64,000 nt of DNA. Source: Pandoraea oxalativorans (GTDB taxonomy: Bacteria > Pseudomonadota > Gammaproteobacteria > Burkholderiales > Burkholderiaceae). The notes below the pieces were generated by a model. That model was not told the DNA's origin. It saw only the letters and a list, made by a program, of their open reading frames with translations, and did not search any database. Positions 1-7,633 of the stretch are shown here, piece after piece. Location of the stretch: the NCBI RefSeq assembly GCF_000972785.3, contig NZ_CP011253.3, positions 4,154,001 through 4,218,000 of the forward strand, in the 5' to 3' direction. A program made the translations under genes and the position numbers. The first letter of the stretch is position 1. Each line of letters begins with the position of its first letter.

Positions 1-345
1 CAGCAAATCGCCGCCGATGCACCGTTCGTGCGCAATCTTTGCGGGCAGACGTCGCTGGCCGAGGCCTGCGCCCTGCTCGCACGCGCGAACGCCGTGGTGA
101 GCAACGATTCCGGCCTGATGCATGTGACGGCCGCCCTGCGCCGCCCGCAGATCGCCTTGTTCGGTTCGTCCGATCCGCGCCACACGCCGCCGCTGTCCGA
201 GCACGCGCACATCCTGTGGCTACAATTGGAGTGCAGCCCGTGTTTTGCTCGCGAATGTCCGCTGGGCCACACACGCTGTCTGAACGAGTTGATGCCCGAG
301 CACGTGTTCGCGAATCTGCGCAACATTTTGCTGACGCAGCGCTGA
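1..345 (+). CDS. waaF: Lipopolysaccharide heptosyltransferase (3' end only)
   Basis: The reading frame is already open at base 1 and ends with TGA at 343-345, so only about 114 C-terminal residues are present. They carry the GT9 ADP-heptose:LPS heptosyltransferase signature: a 'VVSNDSGLMHVTAAL' stretch (the nucleotide-sugar loop with S/T-G-x-M-H), 'ALFGSSDPRHTPPL', and a Cys-rich tail 'CSPCFARECPLGHTRC' typical of heptosyltransferase II. The enzyme adds L-glycero-D-manno-heptose to the LPS inner core on the cytoplasmic face of the inner membrane. The Cys tail favours WaaF over WaaC, but with the N-terminal domain missing the choice between them is an inference. Confidence 0.88.
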   Translation, partial: QQIAADAPFVRNLCGQTSLAEACALLARANAVVSNDSGLMHVTAALRRPQIALFGSSDPRHTPPLSEHAHILWLQLECSPCFARECPLGHTRCLNELMPEHVFANLRNILLTQR

Positions 346-402
346 GCGCCGCGCACGGCAAGCTTTCGGTTCGATCCTGGTAACACTCAACGGTAAATCC
401 TC

Positions 403-858
403 ATGCCACGTTTTGTCCGTCTGTTCGATGCCGCCAGTGAAACCATCACGGCCTTTTATGACGCGCTGCGCCGTGGTCAGACGGATCGCGCGATGACACT
501 CTGGGCGAACGAGGATTTCGTCAGCTACATTCGCGCCGACGGCACCCGCTGGGACGGCCTTGAGCAGATCCGCAGCGGCCTCGTTGCCCAGTTCGCGCAG
601 AGCGTCGTGCTGATCGACTCGCTCGACACGACCGAGTACGACACCGTCGGCACGGTCGTGCACACGGCGACCGAAGCCATTCGCGTGGGCAAGGAAGACG
701 CTGGGCAAACGACCGCCCAGCTGATCCACACGACCTACGTGCTGGTGCACGAGCAAGGCGACTGGCGCTTCGCCCACATCCACTCAAGCCCCCTGCCGCC
801 GCATGCCGTCGAGCAATTCAGCCTGATGATGCACGCGCGTCCGGACGGGCTGCACTGA
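403..858 (+). CDS. NTF2-like / SnoaL-fold protein
   Basis: A 151-residue cytoplasmic protein with the NTF2-like (DUF4440/SnoaL) pattern: an N-terminal helix 'ITAFYDALRRGQTDRAM', then 'LWANEDFVSYIRADGTRWDG' and later beta strands ending 'YVLVHEQGDWRFAHIHSSP'. Proteins of this fold bind small hydrophobic ligands or act as isomerases or hydrolases; nothing in the sequence fixes a substrate. It lies 57 bases after the heptosyltransferase gene and 16 bases before the YheT-type hydrolase gene, so it may be co-transcribed with both. The ATG at 403 is the first in-frame start after the preceding stop. Confidence 0.8.
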   Translation: MPRFVRLFDAASETITAFYDALRRGQTDRAMTLWANEDFVSYIRADGTRWDGLEQIRSGLVAQFAQSVVLIDSLDTTEYDTVGTVVHTATEAIRVGKEDAGQTTAQLIHTTYVLVHEQGDWRFAHIHSSPLPPHAVEQFSLMMHARPDGLH

Positions 859-874
859 GCCGTTCGGTGGTCGC

Positions 875-1906
875 ATGACAGCGCGCCCGGCCGTCTTTCT
901 GCCTCAGGATTACCGGTCGCCCCGGTGGCTGCCCGACGGCCACAGCCAGACGATCTATCCCGCGTTGCTGGGCCGCCGCCCGTCGGTCGAGTTCCGTCGC
1001 GAGACGTGGGATACGCCCGACGGCGACTTCGTCGACGTCGACTGGCTGGTCGCGCCGCCCGCCTCGCAGAAGACCCCGCCCGCCCCCGACGGTCTCGTCG
1101 AAACACCGCTGATCGTGCTGTTCCACGGTTTGGAAGGGGGCTCGGGCAGCCATTACGCCCGCACGCTGATGCGTGAAGTCGAAGCACAGGGCTGGCGCGG
1201 CGTGATTCCCCACTTTCGCAGTTGCAGCGGACGCATGAACCGCGCCCCGCGCTTCTATCACTCCGGCGACAGCACCGAAATCGACTGGATGCTGCAGCGC
1301 CTGCGTGCCCACACGTCCGGCCCGATCTTCGCGGCGGGCGTGTCGCTCGGTGGCAATGTGCTGCTGCGCTGGCTCGGCGAGCGCGAGGGGCATGCGACAC
1401 AAGTCGTCAGCGCCGCCTGCGCCATCTCCGCCCCGCTAGATCTGCGTGCGGGCGGTCTGGCGCTCTCGCACGGCTTCAACATGGTGTACACGCGCAATTT
1501 CCTGGGCACGCTCAAGAAGAAGGCGCTGGCCAAACTCGACCAGTACCCCGGACTCTACGACCGGGAGTTGATGATGGCGGCACGCGATCTCGGCGAGTTC
1601 GATCATGTCGTGACGGCGCCGCTGCACGGTTTTCACAGCGCGTTCGACTACTACACACGCGCGTCGAGCAAGCCGATTCTGCCCGCCATCGAAGTTCCGA
1701 CGCTCGTCATCAACGCCCGCAACGACCCGTTCCAACCGGCCAGCGCGCTGCCCGGCGAAGGCGACGTCGGCCGCTTCGTGCAACTGCTGCAACCGGCGCA
1801 TGGCGGACACGTCGGCTTCATGAGCGGACCGTTTCCGGGCGGCCTGACGTGGATGCCGCGCACGGTCATCGACTATTTCCGTCAGTTTGTGCCCAATGCC
1901 GCGTGA
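875..1906 (+). CDS. YheT-family alpha/beta hydrolase
   Basis: A 343-residue member of the YheT/UPF0017 (ABHD1/3-like) alpha/beta hydrolases. Visible landmarks are the N-terminal family block 'WLPDGHSQTIYPALLGRRP', the oxyanion-hole motif 'LFHGLEGGSGSHYAR' (about 82-96), 'FRSCSGRMNRAPRFYHSG', and the nucleophile elbow 'GVSLGGN' with Ser at about 157. A late 'NARNDPFQP' Asp and a 'GGHVGF' His complete the expected Ser-Asp-His triad. Relatives hydrolyse short-chain esters or lipids; the physiological substrate here is unknown. The ATG lies 16 bases after the preceding stop. Confidence 0.9.
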   Translation: MTARPAVFLPQDYRSPRWLPDGHSQTIYPALLGRRPSVEFRRETWDTPDGDFVDVDWLVAPPASQKTPPAPDGLVETPLIVLFHGLEGGSGSHYARTLMREVEAQGWRGVIPHFRSCSGRMNRAPRFYHSGDSTEIDWMLQRLRAHTSGPIFAAGVSLGGNVLLRWLGEREGHATQVVSAACAISAPLDLRAGGLALSHGFNMVYTRNFLGTLKKKALAKLDQYPGLYDRELMMAARDLGEFDHVVTAPLHGFHSAFDYYTRASSKPILPAIEVPTLVINARNDPFQPASALPGEGDVGRFVQLLQPAHGGHVGFMSGPFPGGLTWMPRTVIDYFRQFVPNAA

Positions 1907-1951
1907 GCTCGACCGCGCATCGCACATACCGACACACATTAAGGTGTCCTA

Positions 1952-2596
1952 ATGGATGAGATCGTTCGACAGGCAATGGCCAAATGGCCCAATGTGCCGC
2001 ACTGCTATGGCTGGCTCGCTCTGGATCGTCGCGGCCAGTGGCGCATGCGCGACGAGCAGACGCAGGCGGAAGGCACGGCGGGCGACCCGATTCGTCACGC
2101 GGCGCTGATCGCGTTCATCGCACGCAACTACGCCTGCGACGAGGCCGGACGTTGGTACTTCCAGAACGGCCCGCAACGCGTGTACGTCTCGCTGGCTTAC
2201 GCGCCGTTCGTGGTGCGCCTCACGTGGGACGCCTCGGCGAACGACGGACGCGGCGCACCCGTGCTGACGGATCAGTTGGGCAAGACGTTCGTGCCGCAGG
2301 CCTGTCTGCTCGACGAGGATGGCAGCGTCGCCTTTGTGGGGACGAAGGACGCGGGGAACGCGACCGCGCCGCTGGCGCTACTGCACGATCACGATATCGA
2401 TCTGCTCACGCAGGTGTCTGATCTTGCACAGGCGTTCGAAGTGGCGGAGACGGCAGACGACACCGCCGATGCGAAGGCTGCGGTGCGTCTGCACTGGCGT
2501 AATGGCGACACGCTTGCGCTGACCACTGTTCATGCGGGCACGCTTCCGCAGACGTTTGGGTTCGAGCGAGACCCGCGAACTGACCATAAGGATTGA
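1952..2596 (+). CDS. Conserved hypothetical protein following YheT
   Basis: A 214-residue soluble protein beginning 'MDEIVRQAMAKWPNVPHCYG' and rich in Trp and Tyr ('GWLALDRRGQWRMRD', 'RWYFQNGPQRVYVSLAYAP'). I recognise it as a conserved betaproteobacterial protein commonly found next to YheT-type hydrolases, possibly a DUF29xx family, but I cannot name the family with certainty. There is no signal peptide or membrane segment. It starts 45 bases after the hydrolase gene and is probably in the same operon. Its 3' end abuts the oppositely oriented MFS remnant, 5 bases apart. Confidence 0.75.
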   Translation: MDEIVRQAMAKWPNVPHCYGWLALDRRGQWRMRDEQTQAEGTAGDPIRHAALIAFIARNYACDEAGRWYFQNGPQRVYVSLAYAPFVVRLTWDASANDGRGAPVLTDQLGKTFVPQACLLDEDGSVAFVGTKDAGNATAPLALLHDHDIDLLTQVSDLAQAFEVAETADDTADAKAAVRLHWRNGDTLALTTVHAGTLPQTFGFERDPRTDHKD

Positions 2597-2601
2597 CTAC
2601 G

Positions 2602-3627
2602 CTACACAACGGTGTGGTCCCGGACGTGCTTGTTTTCCTCGAACAGCTTGGGATACCGGCGGATGTAGAACGTCTCGATATCCTCTTCGGCGTCATTCTG
2701 TTTCAGCAACCACCAAGGCTCACGCGCGAGACGGACGGCCAGCGCGGCGGCGCAAGCCAAACCGACGTAGAGCCCATAGCGCCCGCCCACGTTGCTCCAC
2801 GCGTACGACGCACCATAAAACGCGAACGAGGACATACTCGTCAATTGTCCGGTAAGCAAAGTTGCGCTTGCGACTCTGATACGGACCGATGGCGGGATCG
2901 CGATGACTCGCCGATCGATGCCAGTCATGGACAGACAGGCCCCGAAGGCGCCCGTCGCAATCAGCGCAGCGCCAAGCGCGCCGACAGCATGTGAGGCAGT
3001 TATGGCAATGAGACCGATACAGAACGCAGCCCAAACCGATAGATAGCCATACCTTCGTTGCAGCACGCCGGACAACAGCGGGTGCACGACAACGACACCG
3101 CCAATCGACCCGACAACGAACAGGGCGGTCAACCACCCCACTTGTGAATTCGCAAGGCCCGCATGCTTGACCCACTGGGGGATCAGCATCGGAACAATTC
3201 CTGCCGTCGCAATACCGAGCAAGATATCCTGCAACGAAAAAAAACGCTCGGCAGGCAAACGGACTTTAAGCACAAAGCCAGCGAGCGCGGAACGCCAATA
3301 CGACCGTAGGCTGGGTGAAACAGATCGTTCCGCGAAACGCCCTGCAGGTAATGCCGGGAGTCGCAGCGCCAGCGGCAACACAAGACATCCGAGCGCAGCA
3401 ACACAAACCATGGCGTATTGCTGACTGAAGCGCGCCAATGCATATCCGGCCAGTAATGGCCCGCCAATTCGGCCAAGGTTCGCCATAATCCGACGCATGC
3501 GAAACGCGGACAATGCACGTTGTTTCCCGATGGTCTCCGCCGGATAGATGCTCAGCAGTGGTTGCGTGACGGCGAAGGCCACTACAGCAACCATATCGTT
3601 CACCACCCAGAGGACAGGACTTTGCCG
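2602..3627 (-). pseudogene. 5'-truncated MFS transporter remnant
   Basis: An open frame for about 334-341 residues encodes the later helices of a major facilitator superfamily transporter. It includes a motif-C-like 'MANLGRIGGPLLAGYALARF' and a complete-looking C-terminal half. The usual first three helices and the 'GxLaDrxGrr' motif A between helices 2 and 3 are absent: the frame runs straight back into the TGA (3628-3630) of the upstream M48 protease gene, in the same frame. The first possible start is GTG at 3606, in the middle of a helix. Base composition is much lower than in neighbouring genes (31 and 33 G+C in two 60-base samples at 2821 and 3241), which suggests foreign origin. It is most simply a decaying fragment left by a recombination at about 3627; a functional short protein is less likely. 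Confidence 0.75.
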
Positions 3628-5220
3628 TCAGCCGAACTGCTTGTTGAATTCCTTCTCGTCTTCCTTATCTTCCCTGTACCGGCGCTGGAACTCGTGCAGT
3701 TTCGCGTCGATGGTGGAGAGCTCGTAGAAATCGGCATCCCCGGCGTCGCGCGCGAGCTTGAGTTGACTCACTGCCGCCATCCACTGACCTTGCAGTGCAT
3801 ATTGCTCGGCGAGCGCCTCATGCTGACGCGCCCGTTTGCCGCCTGCGGCCCATGCGCCAGCCAATGCACGCCACCAGATCGGCTCGCTGCGGTAGCGCTC
3901 GACCTGCGATTGCAGGAACTTCGTGGCGTCGGGGACGCGCTGGCTGGCGACGAGTGCGTCCGCGTAGGCCATGTCCGCCGCTTGCGACAGCGGGAAGGCC
4001 GCGCGCGCCTGCGTGGCGACGCGCAGCGCCTCGTCCGGCTTGCCGGATAGCCGCGCGAGATCGGACGCCAGCACCGCCAGACTCGGCGTGCCCGGCCCGG
4101 TTCCCCCGAACGCCGTACGCGCGCGCTCGAGCGCGTCGCGCGCAGGCTCCCAACGTCGCTGCTTCATTTCGGCCAGTGCCACCGCATACCATGCCCCCGC
4201 CACGTTCGGCGCGGTCTGCGTCCGGATGGCGGTACGTTGCGCGTCGGCAATGGCCGCGAAATCGCTCGCCGACTTCTGCTGCAAAACCAGCGAGCGTGCG
4301 CGCACGAATGCGTATTCCGGCGACTGCTCCGGCTGACGATAACCGGCGCTGCGCGAGCGGTTGAGCATGTCGGCAATGCGCTCCGTCGTGAGCGGGTGAG
4401 TCCGGACATATTCAGGCACGCCCGCTTCGTTGATCGCATCGGCGCGTTGCAGACGCTCGAAGAATGTCGGCATTGCATACGTGTCGAAACCGGCGGCCTG
4501 CAATAACTGGAAGCCGACACGATCCGCCTCGCGCTCCGCGTCGCGCGAGAAACGCAGTTGCCGGTCGACGGCCAGCCCTTGCCCGCCCATGGCAATGCCC
4601 ATCCCAAGATCCGAGCTGCGCGCACCGATACCGGCCAGCAAGCCAAGCAGCAGGCCGCCCAGCGCGATCCACGAGTTCTGGGCCTGCTGGCCGAGCATGC
4701 GTGCGATGTGATGCTGAAGGACGTGCCCCGTCTCGTGCCCGACGACCGAGGCGAGTTCCGATTCGGTCCGCGTGGTGACGATCAGCCCGGTGTTGATGCC
4801 GATGAAGCCACCGGGCAGCGAGAACGCGTTGATCGCGGCGTCGCGCACGACGAAGAACTCGAAGCTCTGGCTCGCGTCGATGCCGACCTTGCGGGTAGCC
4901 GAGACAAGCTTGCTGCCCAGCGCATTGACGTAGTCCGAGAGCAGCAGATCGTTGAGGTAATCGGGATCGGCGCGAATCTCGCGCATCACGCGCTCGCCCA
5001 GCTTGCGCTCCATCGCGGGCGAGAGGTCGGCGGCCGAGCTTTGGCCGAGGGTCGGCAAGCCCTGGGCGAGCGCTTGCGTCGGCATGATCGCGGCGGCGAA
5101 CGTCGTCGCCGTCATCACCGGCAGCATCAAAGCGGCGACGATGCGCCGCCAGCGGGCGACGCCAGACGAACTTGAATCGAGGGGATTGGGATGACGGGCG
5201 TGCGTCGGCATGGACGTCAT
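3628..5220 (-). CDS. bepA: Periplasmic M48 metalloprotease with TPR domain (BepA-like)
   Basis: A 530-residue exported protease. An N-terminal signal peptide (hydrophobic run about 25-50, likely cleavage after 'ALA') is followed by an M48 domain with the zinc motif 'HETGH' (162-166) and the third ligand Glu in 'EREADRVG' (about 231). A C-terminal half has TPR-like helices ('AGAWYAVALAEMKQRRWEPA', 'PLSQAADMAYADALVAS'). In Escherichia coli BepA this combination degrades or assists misassembled LptD and BAM substrates in the periplasm; the length and layout match that family. The ATG at 5220 is used here, but the ATG nine bases downstream (5211) is equally plausible. It is divergent from moaC across a 218-base spacer. 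Confidence 0.9.
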   Translation of the reverse strand: MTSMPTHARHPNPLDSSSSGVARWRRIVAALMLPVMTATTFAAAIMPTQALAQGLPTLGQSSAADLSPAMERKLGERVMREIRADPDYLNDLLLSDYVNALGSKLVSATRKVGIDASQSFEFFVVRDAAINAFSLPGGFIGINTGLIVTTRTESELASVVGHETGHVLQHHIARMLGQQAQNSWIALGGLLLGLLAGIGARSSDLGMGIAMGGQGLAVDRQLRFSRDAEREADRVGFQLLQAAGFDTYAMPTFFERLQRADAINEAGVPEYVRTHPLTTERIADMLNRSRSAGYRQPEQSPEYAFVRARSLVLQQKSASDFAAIADAQRTAIRTQTAPNVAGAWYAVALAEMKQRRWEPARDALERARTAFGGTGPGTPSLAVLASDLARLSGKPDEALRVATQARAAFPLSQAADMAYADALVASQRVPDATKFLQSQVERYRSEPIWWRALAGAWAAGGKRARQHEALAEQYALQGQWMAAVSQLKLARDAGDADFYELSTIDAKLHEFQRRYREDKEDEKEFNKQFG

Positions 5221-5253
5221 GGGCGTGGGCGCCGCGTGGCGCTGATCATTCGA

Positions 5254-5275
5254 GGCTGCTGCTATGATAGCAGCC
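5254..5275. promoter_or_regulatory. Inverted repeat in the bepA-moaC divergent spacer
   Basis: A perfect dyad GCTGCTAT-G-ATAGCAGC at 5258-5274, extendable to a GGCTGC...GCAGCC outer pair, lies 33-54 bases upstream of bepA. On the plus strand its centre spells TATGAT, a passable -10 element, so a protein bound there could control one or both divergent genes. No matching strong -35 box is visible. Operator function is an inference from symmetry and position. Confidence 0.4.
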
Positions 5276-5438
5276 AGACGCGGACGTTCCGCACCGTCGC
5301 CCGAACGATAAAAACATCGGCGAATTCGCCGACGCGGGCTGCATGATCGCGCACGATTTCAGAACGAATGGCGACTGACGCCCGACTGAATCCCGCCCGA
5401 TCTCCGCCCCATTTCCTGCACTTTCTCAGCATCGACTC

Positions 5439-5918
5439 ATGGCAGAACTCACCCACTTCGACACCGCCGGACAGGCCCACATGGTTGACGTCGGCGGCAA
5501 AGACAGCACGCACCGCATCGCGGTCGCGCGCGGCACCATCCGCATGAAGCCGGAAACGCTGGCGCTCATTCGCACCGGCACGGCCAAGAAAGGCGACGTG
5601 CTGGGCATCGCCCGCATCGCCGCCATTCAGGGCGCCAAACGCACGGCCGATCTGATTCCGCTGTGCCATCCGCTGGCGCTCACGCGCGTGACGGTCGAGT
5701 TTCTCGTCGACGACGGCGCGAACGCCGTGCACTGCCGCGCGCAGGTCGAGACCATTGGGCGCACCGGCGTCGAGATGGAAGCCCTCACCGCCGTGCAAGT
5801 CGGCCTGCTGACGATTTACGACATGTGCAAGGCCGTGGATCGCGGCATGACGATGACCGACGTTCGCGTGCTGGAAAAGCACGGCGGCAAGTCGGGCGAT
5901 TGGGTGGCAACAGAGTAA
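5439..5918 (+). CDS. moaC: Cyclic pyranopterin monophosphate synthase
   Basis: MoaC, 159 residues, the usual length. With MoaA it converts GTP to cyclic pyranopterin monophosphate, the first step of molybdenum cofactor synthesis in the cytoplasm. Seen directly: '[17 protein letters not shown]' (72-88), the dimer/active-site block '[20 protein letters not shown]', and '[11 protein letters not shown]' containing the catalytic Asp128 and Lys131. The cofactor would serve enzymes such as the molybdenum hydroxylase encoded at 25.9-31.1 kb. It stands alone, convergent with the DMT transporter gene. Confidence 0.97.
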   Translation: MAELTHFDTAGQAHMVDVGGKDSTHRIAVARGTIRMKPETLALIRTGTAKKGDVLGIARIAAIQGAKRTADLIPLCHPLALTRVTVEFLVDDGANAVHCRAQVETIGRTGVEMEALTAVQVGLLTIYDMCKAVDRGMTMTDVRVLEKHGGKSGDWVATE

Positions 5919-5966
5919 TCACGGCATCGGCGATTCCGTCGCACGCACGCACGTCGCACGCCGCTT

Positions 5967-6017
5967 GGACGGCGGCCGGACAAAGCCCGCGAAGGCTTCA
6001 CGTCCGGGACGCCGTCC
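5967..6017. terminator. Stem-loop between moaC and the convergent DMT gene
   Basis: GC-rich dyad: GGACGGCG-GCCGGAC (5967-5981) pairs with GTCCGG-GACGCCGTCC (6002-6017), enclosing an inner AGCC/GGCT helix. It overlaps the last codons of the DMT transporter gene and has no clear T-tract on either strand. A bidirectional transcription-ending role between convergent genes is therefore plausible but not proven. Confidence 0.4.
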
Positions 6018-6876
6018 ACTGCACCGCCAGAATGCTCGCGAAGACCATCGCAAGTCCCACGAATGCCAGTCCTTTGATCGCCTGACCGAGCAGCACCCAA
6101 CCGAGTACGACGGCCGTCAACGGACTGAGCAATCCCAGTGACGACACCGCCACCGGCGAAAGACGTGCGATGCCACGAAACCACAACGCGTACGCCAGCA
6201 AGGCCCCCGCCATCGACAGATAGACATACCCTGCCGTCTGCCACCCCGTGAGCGACGGCAGCGGCGGATCGGCCAGCAACGCCGCCGGCGTCAGCATCAA
6301 GCCACCCAACAGCAGTTGCCAGCCGGTGAGCGCCAGCACCGGCATGCTCAGTCGCCAGCGACGCGTCAGATAGGTACCAGCCGCCATGCATGCTGCGCCA
6401 GCAAGCGCGGCCGCAATGCCGACCGGCTCGAACACCGTCCCAGGCGAAAGCAGCAGCACGCCCATCCCGACGACACCGGCAATCGCCGCCCACACCGTCG
6501 CCATCAGCGGCCGCCGCTGATCCACGCCCCACGCCAGCCCCATGACAAGCAACGGCTGAATCGCACCGACGACCGCCGCCAGACCGCCCGGCAACCGGTA
6601 CGCCGCGACGAACAGCAGCGCCTGAAATGCGCCAATGTTCAGTGCGGCGAGCGTCAGCAATCGCGCCCAGTCCCCGCGCGCAGGCCAGCGTCGCGCGTAG
6701 AGCAACAACAGCAATCCCGACGGCAGCACGCGAATCAGCGCCGCCGTGAACGGACGATCAGGGGGCAACACCTGCGTCGTCACGATGTAGGTCGATCCCC
6801 AGATCATCGGGGCGAGGGCCGTGAAGAACACATCCAGCCACGCCGTGTTCGTCGTCTGTGCAGAAATTCGGGTCAT
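5998..6876 (-). CDS. DMT-family (EamA/RhaT) exporter
   Basis: A 292-residue inner-membrane protein with about ten hydrophobic helices arranged as two EamA repeats. The first begins 'FFTALAPMIWGSTYIVTTQV', the second around 'MPVLALTGWQLLLGGLMLTP'. The Trp-Gly-(S/T) start and 'PLTAVVLGWVLLGQAI' end are typical of drug/metabolite transporters that export amino acids or small metabolites; the substrate cannot be read from sequence. It is divergent from a MarR regulator gene, and the shared spacer holds palindromic operators, so control by that regulator is likely. The ATG at 6876 overlaps the edge of that spacer. Confidence 0.9.
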   Translation of the reverse strand: MTRISAQTTNTAWLDVFFTALAPMIWGSTYIVTTQVLPPDRPFTAALIRVLPSGLLLLLYARRWPARGDWARLLTLAALNIGAFQALLFVAAYRLPGGLAAVVGAIQPLLVMGLAWGVDQRRPLMATVWAAIAGVVGMGVLLLSPGTVFEPVGIAAALAGAACMAAGTYLTRRWRLSMPVLALTGWQLLLGGLMLTPAALLADPPLPSLTGWQTAGYVYLSMAGALLAYALWFRGIARLSPVAVSSLGLLSPLTAVVLGWVLLGQAIKGLAFVGLAMVFASILAVQWTASRT

Positions 6877-6880
6877 CGCA

Positions 6881-6904
6881 ATTTATCTTCAATTCAAGAT
6901 AAAT
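6881..6904. promoter_or_regulatory. MarR-type palindromic operator 1
   Basis: Perfect 9-base arms ATTTATCTT (6881-6889) and AAGATAAAT (6896-6904) separated by 6 bases, located only 5 bases upstream of the DMT transporter start. MarR-family repressors bind dyads of this size between divergent genes. A repressor bound here would block the DMT promoter or leader. Site 2 (6923-6943) repeats the right arm TCAAGATAAAT exactly. Confidence 0.65.
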
Positions 6905-6922
6905 CGAAGTTTGGTATCCTTT

Positions 6923-6943
6923 TGTCTTGATGTCAAGATAAAT
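6923..6943. promoter_or_regulatory. MarR-type palindromic operator 2
   Basis: Perfect dyad TCTTGA-TG-TCAAGA (6925-6938) inside TGTCTTGATGTCAAGATAA, 13 bases upstream of the chosen marR-type start codon. It shares CAAGATAAAT with operator 1, so the two probably bind the same regulator, giving autoregulation plus control of the DMT gene. Confidence 0.65.
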
Positions 6944-6955
6944 GGGGTTTGCAGC

Positions 6956-7534
6956 ATGGCGAAGCGATCAACTGGGAAAGCGAGGAATACGGGGAGTGAG
7001 GGGAATGCGACGATTGAGATAAAGGACAACGCGTCGACGAATAGCGACGCGGTCGACAGCATCCTCGCGCAGTGGCACCGCGAGCGTCCGGATCTGGACG
7101 TGTCGCCCATGGGCGTGATCGGCCGCCTCAAGCGGTGCGCGGCGCTCGTCCAGCAGCAGCTCGACGCCACGTTCGCCGAATTCGACATGAGCGGGTGGGA
7201 ATTCGATATGTTGGCGACGTTGCGTCGCTCCGGCGCGCCTTACCGGCTCGCGCCGACGGCGCTCTTCTCCACGCTGATGGTGACGTCGGGCACCATGACG
7301 CACCGGTTGCAACGCCTCGAGGCACGGGGCTGGATCGCTCGCGTGCCGAACCCGGACGACGCACGCAGCACGCTCGTCCAACTGACCGATGGCGGCTTCG
7401 CCCTGATCGAACGTGCGGTCGAAGCGCACGTGGCCAACGAACACCGCATGCTCGCACCGCTCACCAAGGCGACGCTCGTTAACGTCGAGTCCGGGCTGGG
7501 CGACTGGCTTAAGGCGCTGGAACGCGTGAAATAA
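6956..7534 (+). CDS. MarR-family transcriptional regulator
   Basis: A 192-residue winged-helix regulator. The N-terminus (about 1-45) is a hydrophilic, low-complexity extension. The MarR core follows: 'QQQLDATFAEFDMSGWEFDM', recognition region 'LFSTLMVTSGTMTHRLQRLE', and the wing 'RGWIARVPNPDDARSTLVQL'. The ATG at 6956 was chosen because it follows operator 2 and lies close to the domain; a longer frame from 6821 would run back through the operator region and into the divergent DMT gene. It probably represses itself and the divergent DMT exporter in response to an unknown ligand. Confidence 0.9.
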   Translation: MAKRSTGKARNTGSEGNATIEIKDNASTNSDAVDSILAQWHRERPDLDVSPMGVIGRLKRCAALVQQQLDATFAEFDMSGWEFDMLATLRRSGAPYRLAPTALFSTLMVTSGTMTHRLQRLEARGWIARVPNPDDARSTLVQLTDGGFALIERAVEAHVANEHRMLAPLTKATLVNVESGLGDWLKALERVK

Positions 7535-7539
7535 GGGCT

Positions 7540-7558
7540 TGTCTCGACGTCAAGAAAA
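7540..7558. promoter_or_regulatory. Third MarR-operator-like sequence after the marR gene
   Basis: TGTCTCGACGTCAAGAAAA matches operator 2 (6923-6941) at 16 of 19 positions and keeps the half-site TCAAGA. It starts 6 bases after the stop codon of the regulator gene, between it and the convergent MFS gene. It may be an auxiliary site or the remnant of a duplicated one. Function is inferred only from similarity. Confidence 0.4.
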
Positions 7559-7559
7559 A

Positions 7560-7583
7560 GGCTCGCACAATGGCGAGCCTTTG
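7560..7583. terminator. Bidirectional intrinsic terminator (marR / MFS)
   Basis: Stem GGCTCGC (7560-7566) and GCGAGCC (7573-7579) with a 6-base loop, followed by TTT on the plus strand and preceded by an A-rich run that gives a T-tract on the minus strand. Its position between convergent genes fits termination from both sides. Confidence 0.7.
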
Positions 7584-7633
7584 AACTGCAGCATGCCGCG
7601 CCCACCCGGCGGCCTACTCGCACCTTCCGCGGA

